A DNA stretch of 10,592 nt from JAEXNA01 sp050486105 (GTDB lineage: Bacteria; Vulcanimicrobiota; Xenobia; Xenobiales; JADMJV01): the NCBI GenBank assembly GCA_050486105.1, contig JBJHCR010000235.1:1-10592 (forward strand), in the 5' to 3' direction. Positions 5,542 through 10,592 of the stretch are shown in pieces. Below the pieces are notes generated by a model, which saw nothing but the letters and a program-made list of their open reading frames with translations, was not told the origin of the DNA and searched no databases. The translations under genes and the position numbers were made by a program. Numbering within the stretch: the stretch's first letter is position 1; every line of letters starts with the position of its first letter.

Positions 5542-6354
5542 ATGAAGTATCTGTTGGGTTCCTTTGCCTGCATCCTGTTCTTCTTTGCTACGTCTCCAGT
5601 ACTCGCCCAATCCGGGAATAGCGACGATGGCCGGCAGCCCTCTCCCTTGTCGGAGTCGGCGGTGGTGGAGCAAGCAGAGCTCCTTTTTGGTCAGAATCGC
5701 TTTGACGAGGCCGAGGCTCTGGCTGAAGAACTGCTCCAAGCGGCCCCGGAGAGTGAAGGGGCTCGGGTGATGCTGGCCAAGGTGGCCATCGCTCGGGGGA
5801 ACGTCGAAAAGGCTCAGATCTATATCGACGATCTCCTCGAAAGAGACCCCAGGGACCCCGACTACCACACCCTACAGGGCATGGTCTTCGCCTTTGCCGA
5901 GGATCATCAGGCGGCCATCCACTCCCTGCAAACCGCTCTCGAACTTGGGGCCGGACGCTCTTCCCCAGAGCGCATGGCCTCTTATGGCAACACCCTGGTC
6001 CTCACCTATCATCGCTCGGGGGATTCGAAGAGCGCGCTTAAGGCTTGCCTGTCTTTCTTGGAGCAATACCCCCAAGACGGAGATCTTTATCTGAGCTGTA
6101 GCCGCCTCTACCGCGAAGCCGGTCAATTCGCCGAGGCAGCCGAGATCGCTCGCCAGGGTTTAGAGGCCCGACCCGATTTTTTTAATCTGTACGCCTCCCT
6201 AGCCCTGGCTGAGGCCGGCCTGGGAAATCACCAAGCCTCGGAAGCGGCCTACAGAGAGTTGCAGGCCCGAGATCCCGAATTGGCCCAGATGCTGCGCGCC
6301 ACCCTGGACGGAGAACGTCCCGACAAAGCCGAGTACAAGCTGAAACACGAGTGA
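5542..6354 (+). CDS. Exported TPR-repeat protein
   Basis: From the ATG at 5542 the product is 270 residues. It starts M-K-Y-L-L-G-S-F-A-C-I-L-F-F-F-A-T-S-P-V-L-A-Q, a signal peptide with a V-L-A cleavage motif at about residue 22. Tetratricopeptide-like helical pairs fill the rest: A-E-L-L-F-G-Q-N-R-F-D-E-A-E-A-L-A-E-E-L-L, A-K-V-A-I-A-R-G-N-V-E-K-A-Q, V-F-A-F-A-E-D-H-Q-A-A-I, S-R-L-Y-R-E-A-G-Q-F-A-E-A-A-E and A-L-A-E-A-G-L-G-N-H-Q-A-S-E. About five to six repeats reach nearly the C-terminus, so it is probably a periplasmic scaffold. A TTG at 5524 with AGGAG 12 nt upstream would add six residues; I prefer the ATG because it gives a cleaner signal peptide. It follows the Uma2 gene closely and converges with the next minus-strand gene, 49 bp between their stops. 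No hairpin plus T-tract terminator is visible there. Confidence 0.85.
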   Translation: MKYLLGSFACILFFFATSPVLAQSGNSDDGRQPSPLSESAVVEQAELLFGQNRFDEAEALAEELLQAAPESEGARVMLAKVAIARGNVEKAQIYIDDLLERDPRDPDYHTLQGMVFAFAEDHQAAIHSLQTALELGAGRSSPERMASYGNTLVLTYHRSGDSKSALKACLSFLEQYPQDGDLYLSCSRLYREAGQFAEAAEIARQGLEARPDFFNLYASLALAEAGLGNHQASEAAYRELQARDPELAQMLRATLDGERPDKAEYKLKHE

Positions 6355-6403
6355 TTCCGAGCCCTGACCACCCACATCTCCAACTGTTCAGTGCAAGCTT
6401 CTC

Positions 6404-7147
6404 CTAAAGTCGGGGCAGTCGCCCTTTAAGCTCGGCCCAGGTCTCGACCCACCGATGAGACTCTTCTCTTGAGAACTGCCAAAGCAAGTCCATACAGACA
6501 CTAACGAAGAGGGAATAGTCGGGATGATCCGGAGCGAGGTCAGGAGCCAGCAGACGGTCCTCTATCAAACCGAGACAAACGCGAGCTTGGGCGATGAAGT
6601 CCTCTTTGCTGCGGTAGGTCTCAAGGTCGCGCGGAACAACCTGTTGAGCCTCGAAATCTAGTACGGCCGCCACTAACTCATCGGCATCCCCGGCCAGCAG
6701 GGCTCGCAAAGAACGTCGCTGCGCGGCCACAAAGTCTTGCTCAAACTTCTGCCGGTAGAGGTCGATCCGCTCTTGGACCGGATCGGCAGCAACCCACCAG
6801 GTTGCCTCTTGGGCCGCCGACTCCAAGACGAAACTGGCCTCAGTACGAAGACGCTGCGCCACTTCGGCCCAATCACCTCGGCTGCTCAACTCGAGTTGTT
6901 TGGCCAACTTCTTGAGTTCCAATAGGGTCAGGGTATCGAGCACCCTATGAGGTCCCGGCCGAACCAAAACACCAGTGGAAATCATCCGCTGAACCAGCGG
7001 CATCAGGGGCTGCCCCAGCAGCGGAACAAAGATTCTGAGATGATTGAAGGCTTTCTCGGACACCTCGAAAACAGGGGTCACTCGCCCCAGAAACTCGAGC
7101 AACTCCTGGCTTTCCACCCAACTCGATCCTCGCCGCTCATCCGTCAT
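6404..7147 (-). CDS. Protein of unknown function with a SAP-like motif
   Basis: This is a 247-residue soluble, largely helical protein with no signal peptide. Residues 72-100 (T-L-T-L-L-E-L-K-K-L-A-K-Q-L ... D-W-A-E-V-A-Q-R-L) resemble a SAP motif, a small helix-extended-helix module often involved in DNA binding ('LT..EL...L......G.KAEL..RL'). The region before it (29-60) is hydrophobic and helical, and the C-terminal 120 residues are rich in acidic residues and Leu. No nuclease or catalytic motif is recognised. The start ATG at 7147 lies 77 bp after the stop of the M1 peptidase gene on the same strand, so it may be the last gene of that transcription unit. A helical-repeat fold without DNA binding is an alternative reading. 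Confidence 0.75.
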   Translation of the reverse strand: MTDERRGSSWVESQELLEFLGRVTPVFEVSEKAFNHLRIFVPLLGQPLMPLVQRMISTGVLVRPGPHRVLDTLTLLELKKLAKQLELSSRGDWAEVAQRLRTEASFVLESAAQEATWWVAADPVQERIDLYRQKFEQDFVAAQRRSLRALLAGDADELVAAVLDFEAQQVVPRDLETYRSKEDFIAQARVCLGLIEDRLLAPDLAPDHPDYSLFVSVCMDLLWQFSREESHRWVETWAELKGRLPRL

Positions 7148-7224
7148 ATCTCAGATCTTGCCGAATATAAGTCCAGAACTCAAGCCCTTGGTCAAAATAG
7201 GTCCTGTCAATCAAGAATCGGAGC

Positions 7225-9033
7225 CTACTCCTCCCACTCCAAGATGCCATCGATGGTCCCAACCGAAACACTGTGATAGTTCGGACGGGCCTTGCTGTAG
7301 ATCTCTTTGGCCCAGGCTTTGCCTTCTTCGGTCTGAGACAAGGCATCGTAGAGCGGCTGCAAGAACTTTCTTCGGCCCACCTCCACCAAGAAATCTTCTA
7401 GGGCTTGGTCGGCCGGTTCATAGCCGTTTCTGATGGTGTGGAGAAACCACTGGCAGAGGATCTCTGCGTTTCCGGAGTCGGTGAACTCGAAGGCGTCGTC
7501 GAGATCTTCAAGTTGCTCGAGGGTCAACTCCTGCGGCAACCCTCGCAAGAAGCGCAGCCACTCGTGAGTGGTCCATCCGTCCACCGACAACTCTTTGGCA
7601 CCCTCGCCCGAAGAGAATCGCTGCAATTGCTGGTCCACCCGCTGAAAACGCTTGGACACCGGTGGCTCGAAGGATGTCGGGACCCCAGGACTGTAAACCC
7701 AAGCCTCCACCTCCAGGTCCTCACCCAACTCTTGAGCCAGATATTCCAGAAACTGTTCGGTGTTGACAACCTTAAAGGCGTTTCGATCGAAATAACTCTT
7801 GAGGAAGGCGTCAAACTTCTCCCGACCCACCTTACGCTCCAAATGAATGAGGAAGAAATTCCCCTTTTCATAAGCGATGTCGGACAAGCCCTCGTCGGGA
7901 TCGCGACCGGCCAAGTCCAGCTTCAAGTGGGTGTCTTCGGGATCTTTGTGTTCTAGAGTTTCCAGCAGGTCCGCATAGCCCAGGGTCCTCAGCATCTCGG
8001 CGTAATCCTTGCCATAGACCTTCTCCATAATTCGGCCTTCGATATAAACGGTGAAGCCCTCGTTGAGCCAGAAATCGTTCCAGGATTCGTTGGTCACCAG
8101 ATTCCCAGACCATGAGTGGGCCAGTTCGTGGGCGATCAAGGAGGTGAGAGAGCGATCGCCTGCGATCACTGTGGGAGTCAAGAAAGTTAGGCGCGGATTT
8201 TCCATACCGCCGAATGGGAAACTGGGGGGCAGCACCAGCATGTCATAACGCCCCCAACGATAGGGTCCGTACATGGGCTCCACCGCATCCACCATGCTCT
8301 GAGTCTCGGCGAATTCATACGCCGCCGCATCCAAAACACTGGGTTCGGCATAAATCCCGGTGATGCCACCAAGATCTCGAAATTCCAAATCCCCCACGGC
8401 CAACGCCATCAGGTAAGACGGGATCGGCTGAGGCATGGAAAAAGTGTAGACTCCATCCTGGGTGAGCTCGGTGGGGTTTTCGGCGCTCATCAGAGCCAAG
8501 AGATCTTTGGGGACCTTCACCTTGGCCTGGTAGGTGAATCGCACCCCCGGGCCGTCCTGACAGGGGAGCCAGGTCCTAGCCAGGATGGCTTGCGACTGGG
8601 TGAACAGAAACGGATGCTCGCCTCCGGCCGTCTGCACCGGGTCCAACCACTGCAGAGCTGCTGCCTTGGGACTGGTGGCGTAGCGAATACTAACCTGCTC
8701 GACCCCTTCCGGCAAGGCAATCCGCAGGGCCTGCCCTAGGAGCGGGTCCGCCTCGGACATCCGGTACTCAAGGACTCGATCCCCGGAAGTCACCTCGAGG
8801 ACCTCGAGATCTCGAACATCGAAGATCACCTCATTGGCGTTCTTGGCTCTGCTCAAATCCCAGGTGGCCGTACCTCGAATCTGCTTCTCCTCAAAATCCA
8901 CCTGAACATCGAGGTCCAAATGTCGGGCAGCAACTTTGTCAGGCTCGGCGTAGCTGTGCGGATCTGCGGATCCGGCCCAGGCCGGGTGAACAAAAAGCAA
9001 AAAAATCAGACAGAATTTTACAGTTCTTTGCAT
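7225..9033 (-). CDS. Exported M1-family zinc aminopeptidase, leukotriene-A4-hydrolase-like
   Basis: The product has 602 residues from the ATG at 9033. A signal peptide (F-C-L-I-F-L-L-F-V-H-P-A-W-A at about 7-20) precedes an N-terminal beta domain and Q-S-Q-A-I-L-A-R-T-W-L-P-C-Q-D at 146-160. The exopeptidase motif G-G-M-E-N-P is at 275-280. The zinc motif is H-E-L-A-H at 302-306, with E325 as third ligand (HEXXH-X18-E). Y388 in A-Y-E-K-G-N matches the catalytic Tyr, and G-R-R-K-F at 553-557 matches the LTA4H Arg/Lys pair that binds the substrate carboxylate. All key residues are present. It should trim N-terminal residues from peptides in the periplasm or outside the cell; epoxide hydrolase activity cannot be inferred. 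A TTG at 9093 would extend the protein by 20 residues but would bury the signal peptide, so the ATG is preferred. It lies 88 bp after the Pro/Ala-rich gene on the same strand. Confidence 0.93.
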   Translation of the reverse strand: MQRTVKFCLIFLLFVHPAWAGSADPHSYAEPDKVAARHLDLDVQVDFEEKQIRGTATWDLSRAKNANEVIFDVRDLEVLEVTSGDRVLEYRMSEADPLLGQALRIALPEGVEQVSIRYATSPKAAALQWLDPVQTAGGEHPFLFTQSQAILARTWLPCQDGPGVRFTYQAKVKVPKDLLALMSAENPTELTQDGVYTFSMPQPIPSYLMALAVGDLEFRDLGGITGIYAEPSVLDAAAYEFAETQSMVDAVEPMYGPYRWGRYDMLVLPPSFPFGGMENPRLTFLTPTVIAGDRSLTSLIAHELAHSWSGNLVTNESWNDFWLNEGFTVYIEGRIMEKVYGKDYAEMLRTLGYADLLETLEHKDPEDTHLKLDLAGRDPDEGLSDIAYEKGNFFLIHLERKVGREKFDAFLKSYFDRNAFKVVNTEQFLEYLAQELGEDLEVEAWVYSPGVPTSFEPPVSKRFQRVDQQLQRFSSGEGAKELSVDGWTTHEWLRFLRGLPQELTLEQLEDLDDAFEFTDSGNAEILCQWFLHTIRNGYEPADQALEDFLVEVGRRKFLQPLYDALSQTEEGKAWAKEIYSKARPNYHSVSVGTIDGILEWEE

Positions 9034-9121
9034 GCCGACAGCTTTGCCTTGCGGCGGTCGATCCCTTGCGCTAACCTGTCGGACTGACTGCAACCCTCAG
9101 CACTTCGTAGAGTTGAGCGTT

Positions 9122-9556
9122 CTAGTCGGACCAAGCCTGAATAGGGGGACGAGCCTTGGGGGGTCCGGTCAAAGGATTGACCTGGAAAACCCCGGCTGCC
9201 GAACTCAGCATCCCGAAGCTGTTGTTGTGGGTGTCATTTTTCCGAGTCGCCTCAACCGTGCCGTCATTTGGGGCAGCAGGAGCCGGAGGAGCGGAGTCTT
9301 GCAGCGCTTCAGGAGCGGCCTTCGTCGGTGGCAAGAAGGGACTGGTACCGGTGGGGACTTGTACCGGTCTTCCTTCCAGTGCTTCGCCCTCCTGATTCTG
9401 AGTTAGGCTCAGAGCCGCTCTGATCCCGGCGCTCCGCACCCCGTGGGGGGCGTGGGCCGGTGAGGAGGGATAGGCCGCCGGTAGGACCTTCCGCTTGGGG
9501 AATGGACCCGACCAGGTGGGAGCGGCTGGTGTTGAGGGTTCATTGGGTTCGGCCAT
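9122..9556 (-). CDS. Pro/Ala-rich, probably disordered protein of unknown function
   Basis: This 144-residue frame starts with ATG at 9556 (M-A-E-P-N-E-P-S-T-P-A-A-P-T-W-S-G-P-F-P). It is rich in Pro, Ala, Ser and Gly, without signal peptide or recognised domain. The middle part contains Q-N-Q-E-G-E-A-L-E-G-R-P-V, and the last 40 residues (N-N-S-F-G-M-L-S-S-A-A-G-V-F-Q-V-N) are less biased. A -10-like TAGAAT lies 6 nt before the ATG, matching other genes here. It is transcribed divergently from the graspetide precursor across only 116 bp and is upstream of the M1 peptidase on the same strand, so it could share regulation with either. Partly open frames exist on the + strand but lack a comparable start context. 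It may be a real but fast-evolving protein. Confidence 0.5.
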   Translation of the reverse strand: MAEPNEPSTPAAPTWSGPFPKRKVLPAAYPSSPAHAPHGVRSAGIRAALSLTQNQEGEALEGRPVQVPTGTSPFLPPTKAAPEALQDSAPPAPAAPNDGTVEATRKNDTHNNSFGMLSSAAGVFQVNPLTGPPKARPPIQAWSD

Positions 9557-9562
9557 GGCCTC

Positions 9563-9568
9563 ATTCTA
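9563..9568 (-). promoter_or_regulatory. -10-like element TAGAAT for the Pro/Ala-rich gene
   Basis: On the minus strand TGTTAGAAT ends 6 nt before the ATG at 9556, giving an almost leaderless transcript. TTTCAG about 17 bp upstream could be a weak -35. Together with the + strand box at 9659 it defines a compact divergent promoter region of 116 bp. Confidence 0.4.
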
Positions 9569-9632
9569 ACATCTCCAAGAACAGACTGAAAGTCACCTGA
9601 CCGTTCGAGTTCACAAACATTTTACAAGAAGA

Positions 9633-9645
9633 TCGGGATGCCCGA
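9633..9645. promoter_or_regulatory. Small palindrome in the divergent promoter region
   Basis: TCGGG-ATG-CCCGA is a perfect 5-bp inverted repeat. It sits 13 bp upstream of the -10-like box of the graspetide precursor, where a repressor or activator could bind. It is short enough to be chance. Confidence 0.2.
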
Positions 9646-9658
9646 GCAGAAAAAATGG

Positions 9659-9664
9659 TAAGCT
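9659..9664 (+). promoter_or_regulatory. -10-like element TAAGCT before the graspetide precursor
   Basis: TAAGCT ends 8 nt before the ATG at 9673, with no Shine-Dalgarno in between. This is the same near-leaderless layout as at 1337 and 4954. No good -35 hexamer is seen at the usual distance, so an activator may be involved. Inference only. Confidence 0.4.
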
Positions 9665-9672
9665 TTGGACGT

Positions 9673-10592
9673 ATGAGTGAAATCCGCCAAAACTTCAACC
9701 AACAGGTCCGCCCTCCATTCTTTCCTCCCGGCTTAGGGGTTGCCAACTCCCAGCGCCCTCAGCAAGCCCAGGGTCCTAGACAGGGCATCTCCAACGCCCA
9801 ATTTCTGGCCAACATCTTAGACTCGATCCGCAATCTGCAATCGGGTTGGGGCAACCTGACAGGACTCCCAGGCAACCCCGGATCTGGAGGCAGCAGGCCG
9901 TTTTGGACCGATCTTTTGGAAGGCCAACGCCCCGGCGGAATAGCCACCATGAAGTTCCCTTCGGACGCCGAGGACGGCGGCTCGGGCGGAGGGGGCGGCC
10001 CCATCATGACCACTCGAAAGGCACCCTCTGATGCCGAAGACGGCGGCGGCGGAACCATCGGTGGACCGAGACCTGGACCGGGTGCGGTCACTCTCAAGTT
10101 CCCTTCGGATGCCGAGGACGGCGGCGGCGGAACTATCGGCGGTGGGGGCATCGTCACCAAGAAGGCTCCTTCAGACCACGAAGACGGAGGGGAGAGACCT
10201 CCTATCGGAGGAGGGGGTGGAATCGTGACCACCATGAAGTTCCCATCGGATGCTGAAGACGGGGGTGGGGGCACCATCGGCGGCGGAGGCACCGTCACCA
10301 CCATGAAGTACCCATCGGATGCCGCAGACGGTGGCGGGGGCACCTGCGGCGGCGGAGGCACCGTGACCACCATGAAGTTCCCTTCTGATGCCGAAGACGG
10401 AGGTGGGGGCACCATCGGCGGAGGCGGCACCGTGACCACCATGAAGTTCCCATCGGATGCCGAAGACGGAGGCGGGGGCACCATCGGCGGCGGAGGCACC
10501 GTGACCACCATGAAGTTCCCTTCTGATGCCGAAGACGGAGGCGGGGGCACCATCGGCGGCGGAGGCATCGTCACCACCATGAAAAATCCCTC
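9673..10592 (+). CDS. Multi-core microviridin-like graspetide (omega-ester peptide) precursor, 3' end beyond the window
   Basis: The frame is open from ATG 9673 to the window end (306 codons, no stop). Residues 1-91 form a leader rich in Gln, Asn and Pro. It contains a possible helix (N-A-Q-F-L-A-N-I-L-D-S-I at 41-52) and P-F-W-T-D-L-L-E-G-Q at 76-85, close to PFFARFLEGQ, the leader motif bound by microviridin ATP-grasp ligases. From residue 92 at least ten cores follow: T-[MRLK]-K-[FYA]-P-S-D-[AH]-E-D in the first nine, with position 9 Ala in core 6 and Asn after Lys in the partial tenth. This matches the microviridin core TxKYPSDW(E/D)(E/D), where Thr and Ser form esters and Lys an amide with the acidic side chains. 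Cores are separated by spacers such as G-G-G-G-T-I-G-G-G-G-T-V-T. Expected partners (two ATP-grasp ligases, perhaps an acetyltransferase, protease and exporter) are not visible and would be downstream or elsewhere. Substitutions among cores 5, 7, 8 and 9 are silent in this frame. A structural Gly-rich repeat protein is the main alternative, but the exact core match argues against it. Confidence 0.85.
   Translation, partial: MSEIRQNFNQQVRPPFFPPGLGVANSQRPQQAQGPRQGISNAQFLANILDSIRNLQSGWGNLTGLPGNPGSGGSRPFWTDLLEGQRPGGIATMKFPSDAEDGGSGGGGGPIMTTRKAPSDAEDGGGGTIGGPRPGPGAVTLKFPSDAEDGGGGTIGGGGIVTKKAPSDHEDGGERPPIGGGGGIVTTMKFPSDAEDGGGGTIGGGGTVTTMKYPSDAADGGGGTCGGGGTVTTMKFPSDAEDGGGGTIGGGGTVTTMKFPSDAEDGGGGTIGGGGTVTTMKFPSDAEDGGGGTIGGGGIVTTMKNP
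9898..9927 (+). other. Leader-peptide recognition motif of the graspetide precursor
   Basis: Codons 76-85 encode P-F-W-T-D-L-L-E-G-Q. It agrees with the microviridin leader motif PFFARFLEGQ at P, F, an aromatic, L, E, G and Q, and lies six residues before the first core Thr. In microviridin systems this short helix docks on the ATP-grasp ligase. Its spacing here is shorter than in classical precursors. Confidence 0.55.
9946..10592 (+). repeat. Tandem core-spacer repeat array, 69-bp period in its distal half
   Basis: Core Thr codons begin at 9946, 10012, 10090, 10156, 10231, 10300, 10369, 10438, 10507 and 10576. Intervals are 66, 78, 66, 75 and then 69 bp five times in a row. Cores 5-10 are nearly identical at the DNA level, while 1-4 have diverged in sequence and spacing. 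This pattern fits recent unit expansion at the 3' side, with older copies next to the leader. The array continues past the window end. Confidence 0.9.

Noticed and set aside
6355..6403. Bidirectional terminator between the convergent TPR and SAP-like genes
   Set aside because: No stable stem with a T-tract on either strand is visible in the 49 bp.
9032..9406. Plus-strand frames opposite the Pro/Ala-rich gene
   Set aside because: They lack start context, and the minus frame has ATG plus a -10-like box. I still hold the minus gene at only moderate confidence.
9759..10580. Minus-strand proline-rich ORF of about 270 codons
   Set aside because: It is the antisense of the graspetide core array. 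Leader motif, core consensus, start context and silent substitution pattern all support the + frame.
9946..10592. CRISPR array
   Set aside because: The repeats are coding, contiguous, with codon-silent variation and no unique spacers.
1..10592. tRNA, rRNA, riboswitch or replication origin
   Set aside because: No cloverleaf, rRNA-like or conserved aptamer pattern was recognised by eye on either strand; a covariance-model scan would be needed to exclude weak cases.

Overview
The window looks like bacterial chromosome of moderately high GC, with compact protein genes separated by decayed DNA. Signal peptides, Sel1 and TPR proteins, an M1 peptidase of the leukotriene-A4-hydrolase type, an IS66 remnant and a Uma2 gene suggest a Gram-negative environmental bacterium of complex lifestyle, perhaps Acidobacteriota or a deltaproteobacterial/myxobacterial-type lineage. 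No marker gene is present, so this is a weak inference. Several genes have a -10-like hexamer 6-11 nt before the start codon and no Shine-Dalgarno, as if transcribed nearly leaderless.

Layout. 1-865 (+): the probable tail of an ABC ATPase (FetA-like) overlaps, by ATGA, a complete FetB/YbbM-type permease. 866-3520: a gene-poor, decayed stretch. It holds a frameshifted beta-propeller (PD40-type) remnant, a coiled-coil protein with tandem 7-residue repeats, a possible tiny secreted ORF, a stand-alone domain resembling the region before the ATPase core of GspE/PilB, a large inverted-repeat element, and a frameshifted N-terminal remnant of an IS66-family transposase. 3521-4777 (-): a membrane-anchored Sel1-repeat protein. 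4966-6354 (+): a Uma2-family nuclease-like gene followed closely by an exported TPR protein. 6404-9556 (-): a co-directional run (upstream to downstream) of a Pro/Ala-rich protein, an exported M1 aminopeptidase and a protein of unknown function with a SAP-like motif.

The main find is at the right edge. Divergent from the Pro/Ala-rich gene, an open frame on the + strand starts at 9673 and runs off the window end. It encodes an N-terminal leader with a P-F-W-T-D-L-L-E-G-Q segment resembling the microviridin leader motif PFFARFLEGQ. At least ten cores of the form T-x-K-[FYA]-P-S-D-[AH]-E-D follow, separated by glycine-rich spacers. The core matches the microviridin (graspetide, omega-ester-containing peptide) consensus TxKYPSDW(E/D)(E/D). 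This is therefore a probable multi-core graspetide precursor polyprotein. The residue corresponding to the microviridin reactive-site position varies (Met, Arg, Leu, Lys), so one gene may encode a set of protease inhibitors with different specificities. The ATP-grasp ligases expected to act on it are not in the window and would have to lie beyond the right edge or elsewhere. A long proline-rich frame on the opposite strand of this array is a shadow.
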